Shown: positions 8,406 through 16,294 of the stretch, in pieces
How positions within the stretch are numbered: position 1 is the first letter of the stretch
Layout: every line of letters starts with the position of its first letter
Assembly (NCBI GenBank): GCA_031280235.1
Contig: JAITHA010000016.1
Span: forward strand, 1 to 37,787
Origin: Puniceicoccales bacterium
GTDB taxonomy: Bacteria; Verrucomicrobiota; Verrucomicrobiia; Opitutales; UBA953
DNA: 37,787 nt
Direction: 5' to 3'
The notes under the pieces: model-generated
The model's input: the letters and a program-made list of their open reading frames with translations, nothing else
The model's database searches: none
Told to the model about the DNA's origin: nothing
Position numbers and translations under genes: made by a program

Positions 8406-9242
8406 TCAGGCTTTTTGTGCTCGCGCGGGCTGGCTGTTCTTGCAAAACGCGTCGAGCCTGCGCCGTAGGACGCCCCATTTTGCCGACTCGGGAAAGGAGA
8501 GGGCGCCCCAAGCCTCGGCGCCCATGGCAGAGCAATCCACGGCGGACATGCGCAGGCAGGGCTCGTCGTGCAGCGGTTTTGCTTCGCCCTTGTTGAGGCG
8601 CCCGCGCCGGATGAGCTGCTCCAGCAAGATGGACGGCGCGCCGGGGTAGGACGTCTCGCCCACAATGCGCAGCTGGCACTCGGCGGCATGGAGACGCACC
8701 TGATCTTGTCGCAGATAATGGGCGGATGCCTCCCACCAACTCCAACGCCCGACCCGGGAGATGCGCCGGAAAATGGTGCGGCTCTTCTTGCCCGTGCTGT
8801 GCGAGATGAGGGCGCGTGGCTCACTCAGGTGCTGCGCAATGGGCAACGTGCATTCAAAGACGTCTGGGACGTTCGGGGTGGCTTCCTCGGCAAGAAATTC
8901 AAAGCGAAAACAAAATTGCTCTGAGCCGAAGGCATTGCGCCAGCGTTCATGGCAGGCGCCGCGCGAGGCCAGGATCCCGATGCCCGCAGTTGCCGCATCG
9001 AGTGGCCACGCCGATACCGGGTTTTGCAGGCCGAGGGCGAGCAACTCTGGCTTGCCCTCAGCAAGCTGGCGACGGAGCGCCCCGACGACGTTCCTCTCGC
9101 CGCTCTCGCTTCCCCACGCGATTCCGCTGGGTTTTCCCAAGGCTACGATGCCGTTCTGTGCAGCCAATACCGGCAGGCGCCAAGCCACCGTGCCCAGCAA
9201 AGGCGGAGGGAAACCGATGGAGGGTGGTATTTGAGAGAGCAT
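8406..9242 (-). CDS. Divergent RluA-family pseudouridine synthase-like protein
   Basis: The 278-residue protein matches the RluA plan in order. GIVALGKPSGI (around 32-42) corresponds to the LVVDKPAGL strand. WPLDAATAGIGILA corresponds to the catalytic HRLDxxTSGLLLLA motif. A TGKKSRT block follows. QVRLHAAECQLRIVGETSYPG corresponds to the QIRxHLxxxGxPIxGDxxYG motif. The catalytic Asp is kept (PLDAAT), but the Arg that normally precedes Leu-Asp is Pro, and the TGRxHQ stretch has decayed. No S4 RNA-binding domain is present. Family members isomerise uridine in rRNA or tRNA. The substitutions make activity doubtful, although a long intact frame suggests the protein is still used. It lies between rpsT and the AsmA-like gene, after the rpsT terminator. 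Confidence 0.7.
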   Translation of the reverse strand: MLSQIPPSIGFPPPLLGTVAWRLPVLAAQNGIVALGKPSGIAWGSESGERNVVGALRRQLAEGKPELLALGLQNPVSAWPLDAATAGIGILASRGACHERWRNAFGSEQFCFRFEFLAEEATPNVPDVFECTLPIAQHLSEPRALISHSTGKKSRTIFRRISRVGRWSWWEASAHYLRQDQVRLHAAECQLRIVGETSYPGAPSILLEQLIRRGRLNKGEAKPLHDEPCLRMSAVDCSAMGAEAWGALSFPESAKWGVLRRRLDAFCKNSQPARAQKA

Positions 9243-9269
9243 GATTGGCGGGCTGTTGAGCGAGAGAAC

Positions 9270-9302
9270 AAAAAAGCCCCGGCATCTTGTGTGAAGCCGG
9301 GG
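9270..9302 (-). terminator. Intrinsic terminator of rpsT
   Basis: On the minus strand CCCCGGC (9302-9296) pairs with GCCGGGG (9283-9277) across a 12-base loop and is followed by C and six Ts (9275-9270). It lies about 20 bases after the rpsT stop, a classic rho-independent terminator. Confidence 0.88.
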
Positions 9303-9322
9303 GTGGTCTGGGTAAGGGGCGA

Positions 9323-9601
9323 CTACGCAGCCTTCAAGGCCTTGGCGGTTTTCACGGCCTTCGCGAGCCTGGACTTTATGCGACTGGCCTTGTTTTTGTG
9401 GATGACACCGGTCTTCGCCGCCTTGTCGTACCCGGAGGCGACATCCGAAACCACAGCGGCGATTTTTGTCGCATCGCTATCCTTCAACGCGGAAGCAGCA
9501 CTCTTGGAGAGCGTCTTCAGACGGCTCTTGGAGGCTTTGTTGGCTTCCGTGCGGCTCGTGGTTTTGCGAATGTTTTTCTGGGCGGACTTGATGTTTGCCA
9601 T
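9323..9601 (-). CDS. rpsT: 30S ribosomal protein S20
   Basis: This 92-residue, Lys/Ala-rich protein starts MANIKSAQKNIRKT and ends TAKALKAA, the standard S20 pattern. KSRLKTL and GVIHKNKASRIKSRLAK, in the helical bundle, are recognisable. S20 binds 16S rRNA early in small-subunit assembly. The length is normal. The gene appears monocistronic, with a TTGACA-containing promoter candidate just upstream and a strong terminator just downstream. No Shine-Dalgarno is evident in the short leader. Confidence 0.97.
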   Translation of the reverse strand: MANIKSAQKNIRKTTSRTEANKASKSRLKTLSKSAASALKDSDATKIAAVVSDVASGYDKAAKTGVIHKNKASRIKSRLAKAVKTAKALKAA

Positions 9602-9623
9602 GCGAATTGGATTTGCTGGCGGC

Positions 9624-9652
9624 AGTCATGAAGAGTCCCTCCACCCTGTCAA
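9624..9652 (-). promoter_or_regulatory. Candidate sigma-70 promoter of rpsT
   Basis: A perfect TTGACA (minus strand, 9652-9647) is followed after about 16 bases by the weak -10-like CATGAC. Transcription would begin near 9617, giving a leader of only about 16 bases before the rpsT ATG. The -35 is convincing, the -10 is not. Confidence 0.42.
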
Positions 9653-10243
9653 CCAATTTCCTCGGGAAGCGGCAGGTTCATGCACGGGAGGTACAGGCAG
9701 AAGTTGTCCCATGTGTGAGTTGAGAAGGCAAGGGTGTAGCAGGAGGATGTGAGGGTGCGGATTGGGTGCTTTTTCGCAGAGCAATTCGACCGGGGTTTTG
9801 TTGGCGCGCGAGCGGTTTTTCCGGGAGAAGTTGTAGGAGTGCTGTTGTGGTATTATTTCAGTCCCAATAGGAATTTTTCACTGTGCGTAAGTGCCGATAA
9901 AAAGCCCGAAAGTGGCCCAAAACTATCATTTTGAGCCATGGAAATAATAGAAAAACAGGATTTTAGAACTGTCAGTGCGGAAGTCGGATTGGCAATTCTC
10001 CGTATCCTCCTCAGCACCAAAACTACCCCTACAATACTGGCGACGGCCCCAGCCTATCCACAAAATAGCGCCCCCTCCGCGATCATGCGCAATCCCTCCA
10101 GACCCTTTTTATTCTTTTTCCCCTGTGGCGGTAATTTTCATAATCGCAGGCTGTACTTTGCTTATTTGTGGTTATGAAAATTATGCCCTTTGGTTGGGGA
10201 AGAGCCTTGCTTTTGTGCGTTCTTGGCCAAGCATGGTGGGGCT
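9653..10243. other. Intergenic stretch between rpsT and the lipoprotein gene
   Basis: About 590 bases separate the divergently transcribed rpsT and lipoprotein genes. Short open frames exist (for example 9749-9934 and 9938-10177) but their translations look random and carry no family signature. The part from about 9830 to 10200 is visibly richer in A+T than the flanking genes, as expected for a region carrying promoters of the + operon. I could not fix a promoter or a structured RNA in it. Confidence 0.5.
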
Positions 10244-10702
10244 ATGCGATTCTTTACTCACTTGCTCAAATTCGGTCTCGGCATTCCCGCTTTGGCCGTT
10301 GCTTTCCTCCTCTGTGGCTGCCAGCAGAGCAGGCTTACTGTGGAGACTATGGCTCCTTACCAGACGGTCGTGATTGCCAAGGGAGACATGGCTTCTTTTG
10401 AAGGTGGGCCGACTCAGGCGAGCGTGAGTGATGTGGTTGCCGTTTTGCGCAAAGGCCTTGCTGCAAAGGGTTACACGGTTGTGGAGGACGGGCAGGCGGC
10501 TGACCTTGTGTTGGCCATTTCGTATCGTCAAGCCCGCACGGGGGTGCCCGCCGAAGCGAATGAATCCGGTGCTTCGTTCATCCTCTCCCTGAGGGATGGC
10601 GTTGCAAAACGCATCTGGACGGCCACTATTGCCGCCGAGTTTGCGTCAACGCTCACCCAAGATGCTTTGGAGGAAATTCCGGCAAAATCTGGGAAAAACT
10701 GA
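10244..10702 (+). CDS. Small lipoprotein at the head of an MlaE/MlaF operon
   Basis: The 152-residue protein begins with a lipoprotein signal: basic N-terminus, hydrophobic stretch and lipobox LCGC with the acylated Cys at residue 26. The ATG at 10244 is chosen because an upstream in-frame start would add a non-signal sequence. After the signal the mature protein has VVIAKGDMASF, a predicted alpha/beta stretch with VVAVLRKGLAAKGY, and DLVLAISYRQ, loosely reminiscent of DUF4136-like lipoproteins, but I do not recognise a family. It ends one base before the GTG proposed for the STAS-MlaE gene, so it probably belongs to the same lipid-transport operon and could be its envelope partner. Ser or Gln at +2 is typical of outer-membrane sorting; Gln is found here. 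Confidence 0.75.
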   Translation: MRFFTHLLKFGLGIPALAVAFLLCGCQQSRLTVETMAPYQTVVIAKGDMASFEGGPTQASVSDVVAVLRKGLAAKGYTVVEDGQAADLVLAISYRQARTGVPAEANESGASFILSLRDGVAKRIWTATIAAEFASTLTQDALEEIPAKSGKN

Positions 10703-10703
10703 G

Positions 10704-11897
10704 GTGGGCGTAATTGGCGGAGCGAAGGGGAGAGGCCCTCGTGTTGGCGTCTCGGCGGAGCGGGGAGTGGGAGGTCGTGTGTTTGTGGTGCATCTCGGTG
10801 GCGACTGGAGTATCAAGGCGCATTTTCCCACGGCTGCTTCTGTGATGCCGAGCCTTGCTGCCGCCACAGTGGTACGTTTTGACTGCACGGGCCTTGGGCG
10901 TTGTGATTCCAGTTTGCCAGCTTTTTTGCTGGAGCTGTACCGTTTGTGTTCTGCGCAGGGGCGGACGCTGGATTCTGAGGCTTTGCCTGACGAGGTGGCC
11001 AGTTTGCTCGCTCTCGCGGTTGCCCGCCCCAAGCGTGCAGAGGTGCCTGCCGCCACGCAACTCGCACCTATAGCCACGTTGGGCGAGCCTGGGCACGTTG
11101 AGGACAGAGTAGCTTATCGCGTGGGTGTGTGTGTGGTTTCCTGCGGGAAGTCTTGGAACAAGGCGCTTGATTTCATCGGACAGGTTGTCATCGCGCTGGG
11201 AAAGTTCGTTTGTGGGCGGGCGCGTACACGCTTCGGCGAATGCTGGCAGCTCATTCGTGCTTGTGGCCCAGACGCGCTTCCCATCATCTCCCTCGTCTCT
11301 TTCCTGACGGGTATCATCCTCGCCTATCTTGGGATGCTCCAGATGCGCCAGATTGGTGCCACGACTTTTGTTCCGGGTTTTGTCTCGTTGACCATGATGC
11401 GCGAGATGGGCGTGCTCATGGCGGGTGTCATCCTTTGTGGGCGAACGGCGACGGCCTATGCGGCCCAGCTTGGCAATATGCAGGTCACGGAGGAGGTCGC
11501 CGCCTTCCGTGTCCTTGGTATTTCGCCTGTCGAGTACCTTGTCCTACCGCGCATCATCGCGCTATTGTGTGTGATGCCTCTGTTGACGCTGTATGCCAAT
11601 TTTTTCGGGGTCATTGGTGGCGTCGTGGTTATCTCAAACATGGGCGTCTCGGTGGAGCAATGCTATGACTTGATCGTGCGTACGGTCACCCCTCACAATC
11701 TCGCCTCGGGGCTTTTCAAGAGTGTGGTCTTCGCGCTGCTCATCGCTTGGGCCGGGTGTTTCCGCGGCATGGTTAGTGGCAAAAGCTCGCAAGCGGTGGG
11801 GAACGCCGCGACTTCGGCTGCAGTCTTAGGCATCACGCTTCTCGTCATCGCAGATGCTGTGTTCGCGGTTATCTATAACGTGACTAATTTTTTCTAA
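10704..11897 (+). CDS. mlaE: MlaE-family lipid ABC transporter permease with N-terminal STAS-like domain
   Basis: From the GTG at 10704 the protein has 397 residues; the frame stays open further upstream inside the lipoprotein gene, so the start is uncertain. Residues about 20-110 look like a STAS domain (VVHLGGDWSI, FDCTGLGRCDSS). The rest is an MlaE permease: FLTGIILAYLGMLQMRQIGA, the conserved cytoplasmic helix MMREMGVLMAGVILCGRTA, then VTEEVAAFRVLGISPVEYLVLPR, and further membrane segments. MlaE dimers move phospholipid across the inner membrane with MlaF. In the E. coli Mla complex a separate STAS protein, MlaB, binds MlaF; here the STAS is fused to the permease, as seen in several phyla. 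The ATPase gene follows with one base between them. Confidence 0.88.
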   Translation: MGVIGGAKGRGPRVGVSAERGVGGRVFVVHLGGDWSIKAHFPTAASVMPSLAAATVVRFDCTGLGRCDSSLPAFLLELYRLCSAQGRTLDSEALPDEVASLLALAVARPKRAEVPAATQLAPIATLGEPGHVEDRVAYRVGVCVVSCGKSWNKALDFIGQVVIALGKFVCGRARTRFGECWQLIRACGPDALPIISLVSFLTGIILAYLGMLQMRQIGATTFVPGFVSLTMMREMGVLMAGVILCGRTATAYAAQLGNMQVTEEVAAFRVLGISPVEYLVLPRIIALLCVMPLLTLYANFFGVIGGVVVISNMGVSVEQCYDLIVRTVTPHNLASGLFKSVVFALLIAWAGCFRGMVSGKSSQAVGNAATSAAVLGITLLVIADAVFAVIYNVTNFF

Positions 11898-11898
11898 C

Positions 11899-12663
11899 GT
11901 GCCCATGCCCATGCCTACAGCCAACGCGCACATCTCTGTTCGGGATCTCACCATGGCCTATGATGGCAGGGCTATCATGGAGGGGCTCAATTTCGATATT
12001 TTTCGCAAGGAGATCTTTGTGATCATGGGCGGGAGTGGCTGTGGCAAGAGCACCCTGCTGCGTCACCTCATCGGTTTGCAGCAACCGGCCTCTGGGGAGA
12101 TCCACCTGAATGGTAAAAATTTTTCTGATGCACCGGGACGTATGCAGGAGGCCATGCTTCGCCACTTCGGCGTCATGTTCCAGAGCGGTGCCTTATGGAG
12201 TTCTCTGACGCTTGCGGAAAACGTAGCCTTGCCCCTGCGCGAATACACGCGGCTGGGCGCGGCGGAGATCAACGAAATTGTGCGCTACAAACTTGCACTC
12301 GTTGGTCTTGCGGGTTTTGAGGACTATTACCCGGCGCAGATCAGCGGCGGCATGATCAAGCGCGCGAGCCTCGCGCGCGCCATGGCGCTGGATCCACAGG
12401 TGCTTTTCCTCGACGAACCTGGGGCGGGCCTTGACCCTGTCACGTCGCGGCTGCTCGATGACTTGATTTTGCAAATCCGGGATAGCCTTGGCGAGACAGT
12501 TGTCATCGTCACACACGAGCTTGAGAGTATTTATGCCATTGCAGATCGTGCTCTCTTTCTCGACGTCGCCACGCGCACGGCAGGGGCGCTCGGCCCTCCG
12601 GGTGAATTACGCGATCATGCTGGGAACCCGCGTGTGCGCCAGTTCCTCAGACGCCAGATTTGA
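11899..12663 (+). CDS. mlaF: MlaF-type ABC transporter ATP-binding protein
   Basis: The 254-residue ATPase contains Walker A GGSGCGKST, a Q-loop region MFQSGALWSS that is typical of MlaF (FQxGALFxS), the signature ISGGM with KRASLARAMA, Walker B LFLDEPGAGLDP and the switch His in VTHEL. It energises the MlaE permease encoded one base upstream. The first possible start is GTG 11899; ATGs at 11905 and 11911 within the MPMPMP run are equally plausible and no Shine-Dalgarno helps. The next gene is an unrelated oxidoreductase, so the MCE-domain substrate-binding protein (MlaD) that normally follows is absent here. Confidence 0.92.
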   Translation: MPMPMPTANAHISVRDLTMAYDGRAIMEGLNFDIFRKEIFVIMGGSGCGKSTLLRHLIGLQQPASGEIHLNGKNFSDAPGRMQEAMLRHFGVMFQSGALWSSLTLAENVALPLREYTRLGAAEINEIVRYKLALVGLAGFEDYYPAQISGGMIKRASLARAMALDPQVLFLDEPGAGLDPVTSRLLDDLILQIRDSLGETVVIVTHELESIYAIADRALFLDVATRTAGALGPPGELRDHAGNPRVRQFLRRQI

Positions 12664-12743
12664 CTCAGCGCGGGATATTTGGAGAAATGTTCGGAGAAGT
12701 CCCGGGCGCATAGTTGTTTTTATGAAACATTTTTTGGGGGCAA

Positions 12744-14069
12744 ATGTCACCTTGGCGCATGAGTTCGAATGCATCCCCGACGGTGGGAAAGGTTTCCCGG
12801 CGTGATTTTCTGAAACACACCAGTATGGCCTTGGCCGCAGGTGTGGTTTTTCCCTCGCTTATCCCGGCGAGCGCTCTCGGGCGCGATGGCACCACGGCGC
12901 CGAGCAACCGCATCGCGCTCGGCGTGGTCGGTCTGATTCAGGGCTGGGATGGCTTCGACAAGTGCCTTAACGCACAGGGTGTCGAGGGTGTTGGTGTGTG
13001 CGACGTGAACGCTGAACGTCTGAATGGCCGCCTGAGCGAAACGCGTCGGCGTGCCAATGGAAAGAGCGCAAAGGGCTACCGAGATTTCCGGGATATGTTT
13101 GCCAATGCTAAACTGGATGCTGTCGTGCTGGGCGCACCGGACCATTGGCACGGCATCATGGCTGTCGCCGCTGCTCGCGCTGGCTTGGATATTTATGGGG
13201 AAAAGCCCCTCGCGCACACCTTGGCTGAAGGGCGCGCGATTGTTGATGCGGTGAAGCGCCACGGGCGCATCTGGCAGACGGGCAGTTGGCAGCGTTCAGG
13301 AGACAAATTTCGCAAAGCAGTGAACATCGTCCGCAATGGCCTCATCGGCAAATTGGTGCGTGTGGAGGCAGGGACGCTTGGTGCATTTACCCGTGCAAGC
13401 TCTCAACCTGCAAGTTTTGACAAGCCGCCTGCTCATATTGACTACGACATGTGGGTCGGCCCGGCGCAATGGCTACCCTATGACACGCGCATCGTGGATT
13501 TTAACTGGCGCTGGAACCTCAACTTCGGAGGCGGGAACCTCATGGACTGGGTGGGCCACCACGTGGATATCGCCCACTGGGGGATGGATAAGGACCACAC
13601 GGGACCAGTGAGCGTAAGGCCTGTTTACGCCAAGTGGGCGACCGATTACCCCTACAACGCCCAGCGCAGCTACACCTATGAGTGTACCTACGCGGACGGT
13701 CTTGTGATGAAGGTCACGAGCAACAGCGGTACAAAATTCATTGGAGAAAAAGGCTGGGTGTTTGTGGATCGTAACCGCCTTGATGCTTCCTCGAAAAGCT
13801 TGCTTTCTTTTGAGCCGGGCACCAGCGACTACCGGGCCTACAACAGCCGTGGTCACTGGAATAATTTCATCGACTGTGTGAAGACGCGCAAGGAGACGAT
13901 CACACCCGCCGAGACCGCGCACCGTTCGGCATCCGTTGGGCATCTTGGCCACATCGCTCTCACCACTGGGCGCACTATCCATTGGGACCCGGAGACGGAA
14001 ACCATCAAGGACGACCCTGGTGCCTCCGAGATGTTAAAGCCCATTTATCGCTCGCCCTGGGTCTTGTAA
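12744..14069 (+). CDS. Tat-exported Gfo/Idh/MocA-family oxidoreductase
   Basis: This 441-residue protein begins with a twin-arginine signal: SRRDFLK at about residues 18-24, then a mildly hydrophobic stretch to ASALG. The mature part has an NAD(P)-binding Rossmann fold (RIALGVVGLIQGW, then VCDVNAE), VLGAPDHWHG, the family EKP motif in GEKPLAHT, and a C-terminal substrate domain with MDWVGHHVDIAHWGMD. Family members oxidise or reduce sugar, inositol or glycoside substrates; exported ones are abundant in Verrucomicrobiota and Planctomycetota. The substrate is unknown. ATG 12744 has a G-rich stretch before it at short spacing; ATG 12759 is an alternative. The hydrolase gene after it starts 89 bases downstream. 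Confidence 0.9.
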   Translation: MSPWRMSSNASPTVGKVSRRDFLKHTSMALAAGVVFPSLIPASALGRDGTTAPSNRIALGVVGLIQGWDGFDKCLNAQGVEGVGVCDVNAERLNGRLSETRRRANGKSAKGYRDFRDMFANAKLDAVVLGAPDHWHGIMAVAAARAGLDIYGEKPLAHTLAEGRAIVDAVKRHGRIWQTGSWQRSGDKFRKAVNIVRNGLIGKLVRVEAGTLGAFTRASSQPASFDKPPAHIDYDMWVGPAQWLPYDTRIVDFNWRWNLNFGGGNLMDWVGHHVDIAHWGMDKDHTGPVSVRPVYAKWATDYPYNAQRSYTYECTYADGLVMKVTSNSGTKFIGEKGWVFVDRNRLDASSKSLLSFEPGTSDYRAYNSRGHWNNFIDCVKTRKETITPAETAHRSASVGHLGHIALTTGRTIHWDPETETIKDDPGASEMLKPIYRSPWVL

Positions 14070-14158
14070 AACTGCACAAGCCGAAAAAGGGCTGCCTCCA
14101 CGCCGCAGGCGTCGGAATACCGAGTGTGGCGGCGCTTCCCTTGAGGTACTGTTTCCCA

Positions 14159-15193
14159 ATGTCGAAGAAAACGACACATGCCAAGCCAAAGGGCGCGCTT
14201 GGTGTGTCCACGAGAAAATCTGATTATCACGACGGTAGGCGTTTCATTTCACCTGGAGCGCCACCCATGGCCACGTGGCGCCGCGTGTTGCGTTGGTGGT
14301 TTTCGAGGCGGGAGCGCGGCTTGTGGCCAGAGTGGGTGTACACGCGCCCTTTTCAGCACAAGGGCTTGCAGAAGGGGCGGAATTTTCAGCTATCGTGGAT
14401 CAACCACTCGACCTTCCTCATCGAGACACCTTTGGGCAACATTCTTACTGACCCAATCTACAGCCGCCGTGCCGGCCCGTTCAAGGTCTTTGGCCCAAAG
14501 CGTGTCCATGCCCCGGGCATCCCCTTTGATGCTTTGCCGCAAATAGACTACGTCTTGCTCAGCCACGATCACTACGACCACTGCGACATGAATACTTTGC
14601 GCCAGCTGGCACGGCGCGATTCTCCTCAGGGCATCACGCCTCTGGCCAACGGGCATCTTTTGCGCAGCGCAGGATTCAGAAAAATCATCGAGCTGGATGT
14701 CTGGGAAAGAACTCCTCTCAACAAGGCAAATGCGCACGGAGTGCCTCCTCCCGTCGCGAGCGTGACTCTCACCCCTGCGCAGCACTGGAGCAGCCGCGTG
14801 TGCGGGTGCCGTTGCGGGCGCCTCTGGGGTGGCTTCTGGCTCGAAATCGCTGAGCGCCGGATGTACTTCACTGGCGACACGGGTTACAACGAGGCCATGT
14901 TCCTCGAAATCCGCAAACGTCTCGGGGCCCCAGATCTCGCCATGATCCCCATCGGTGCCTACGAGCCACGTTGGTTTATGAGCCCCCAGCATTGCGCCCC
15001 CGATGAGGCTGTGTGTATCCACCGCGAACTGGAGTCAAAGCTTAGCGTCGCCATGCACTGGGGTTGCTTTCGCTTGACGGACGAAGCCCGCGACGCCCCG
15101 CCCCGCGAGCTTGCCGAAGCCCTTGAACAGGCCGGTCTCTCGCAAAAAGAATTCCGTATTCTCGAACCCGGCGAGACACTTCCCCTGTGGTAA
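14159..15193 (+). CDS. Metallo-beta-lactamase-fold hydrolase (NAPE-PLD/UlaG-like)
   Basis: The 344-residue cytoplasmic protein has the metallo-beta-lactamase metal site HDHYDH (His136, His138, Asp140, His141). It also has WINHSTFLIE and ILTDPIYS in the N-terminal sandwich, PAQHWSSR, FTGDTGY with the bridging-type Asp, and AMHWGCF with a late His ligand. The GDTGY and HWG patterns and the NILTDPI opening match the N-acylphosphatidylethanolamine phospholipase D-like branch, which hydrolyses phosphodiesters or lactones. The ATG at 14159 is chosen because GAGGT lies 11 bases upstream and the preceding in-frame part overlaps the oxidoreductase. The real substrate is not known. Confidence 0.88.
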   Translation: MSKKTTHAKPKGALGVSTRKSDYHDGRRFISPGAPPMATWRRVLRWWFSRRERGLWPEWVYTRPFQHKGLQKGRNFQLSWINHSTFLIETPLGNILTDPIYSRRAGPFKVFGPKRVHAPGIPFDALPQIDYVLLSHDHYDHCDMNTLRQLARRDSPQGITPLANGHLLRSAGFRKIIELDVWERTPLNKANAHGVPPPVASVTLTPAQHWSSRVCGCRCGRLWGGFWLEIAERRMYFTGDTGYNEAMFLEIRKRLGAPDLAMIPIGAYEPRWFMSPQHCAPDEAVCIHRELESKLSVAMHWGCFRLTDEARDAPPRELAEALEQAGLSQKEFRILEPGETLPLW

Positions 15194-15302
15194 ACACCCA
15201 AGGAGATGTGTACGTGCGACCATTATGAAAAACATAAAAATGGCGGAGTTTCGTTGTCCTGCTCTCTTTCCGATGCTTATCTCTGCTCCTTTACGAAAGA
15301 AG

Positions 15303-16118
15303 ATGATGCCGACCAAGCAGATGTTTCTACGCATCTTTGATAAGTTCCGACACGCTGCCACGGAATATTCGGGCTTAGAACAGAGTCTCGGTTTTTATTT
15401 CAAAGACATGGAACTCTTGCGCACGGCGCTCACGCACCCGTGCTACAAGTCGTACGACAAAAAGATACGCGACTACCAACGGCTGGAATTTCTCGGAGAT
15501 GCGGTGCTGGGCCTCGTTTTTGCCGAGGCGCTTTACATCACTTCCGATGCCGAAGAGGGGAAGCTAACGGAGGCCCGCATCTGCCTCGCCCGGGGCAGCA
15601 ACCTAGCTGGAGTGGCGAAACGCCTACAACTGGGGCGTTATTTACGCCTGCCGCCCAACTATGGCGAAGCGAAGAACATTCGCATCGGAAACAACACAAA
15701 TGAGGACGCCTTGGAGGCGCTCTTTGGTGCTATTTTCCTGGATGGAGGCCTAGAGGCCGCACGCCGGGTTGCCCAACATCTTTTTGGCGACAAACTGGTC
15801 ATCGGCAACAGCGCCGGAGGGCACTCCCCAAAAAACCGTCTCCAAGAGCTCATCCAAAGAGACAAACGCCCTGCGAAAGGAACGTGCATTGAATACCGCA
15901 TGGTCGCAGAGACAGGGCCAGCGCACGCGCGCCAGTTTACTGTGGAAGCGTGGGTGGGTGGCAAGTGCCTTGGCAGAGGGCATCACAATAGCAAACGCGT
16001 TGCGGGTGAAATGGCGGCAGAAATGGCCCTGAAACACCTTTCCCAGAAACATCTGGTGAACGCGTTGCAGGGGGCACCCGAAACAAAGCAGGGGCATAGG
16101 AACGACAAAAAAGCTTGA
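15303..16118 (+). CDS. rnc: Ribonuclease III
   Basis: The protein has 271 residues from ATG 15303. The RNase III signature RLEFLGDAVLG (60-70) includes metal ligands Glu62 and Asp66. The second ligand helix is NEDALEALFGAIFLDGG. A double-stranded RNA-binding domain follows: PKNRLQELIQRD, then the end motif with HHNSKRVAGEMAAEMAL. RNase III cuts double-stranded RNA, including rRNA precursors. The frame stays open upstream with further ATGs at 15225 and 15240, but homologues usually begin about 15-20 residues before the LEQSLGF helix, favouring 15303 or 15306, with GAAAGAAG just before. A short low-complexity tail (ETKQGHRNDKKA) extends beyond the family core. Confidence 0.93.
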   Translation: MMPTKQMFLRIFDKFRHAATEYSGLEQSLGFYFKDMELLRTALTHPCYKSYDKKIRDYQRLEFLGDAVLGLVFAEALYITSDAEEGKLTEARICLARGSNLAGVAKRLQLGRYLRLPPNYGEAKNIRIGNNTNEDALEALFGAIFLDGGLEAARRVAQHLFGDKLVIGNSAGGHSPKNRLQELIQRDKRPAKGTCIEYRMVAETGPAHARQFTVEAWVGGKCLGRGHHNSKRVAGEMAAEMALKHLSQKHLVNALQGAPETKQGHRNDKKA

Positions 16119-16176
16119 GTTCTGCAGTGCCGCTTCCATAAACACCCGCCTTTTCGGAAAACTCCCCGAAGTTTTG

Positions 16177-16251
16177 GGGACAGTAGCTCAATGGTAGAGC
16201 AGTTGCCTTTTAAGCAATTGGTTCCGGGTTCGAGTCCCGGCTGTCCCACCA
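16177..16251 (+). tRNA. tRNA-Lys (anticodon TTT), CCA encoded
   Basis: The cloverleaf can be drawn. The acceptor stem GGGACAG pairs with CTGTCCC. The D arm is GCTC-AATGGTA-GAGC. The anticodon stem GTTGC/GCAAT encloses loop CTTTTAA with anticodon TTT. The T arm is CCGGG-TTCGAGT-CCCGG. A discriminator A and encoded CCA end at 16251. It lies between rnc and a convergent ABC ATPase. Confidence 0.97.
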
Positions 16252-16294
16252 AGTTTCCCACGACCTCTTTCTGGTACTTTCCTCCCTGACCCTT

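Noticed and set aside
9749-10177. Two small + frames in the gap before the lipoprotein gene
   Set aside because: No ribosome binding site, no family resemblance, and composition typical of a promoter region.
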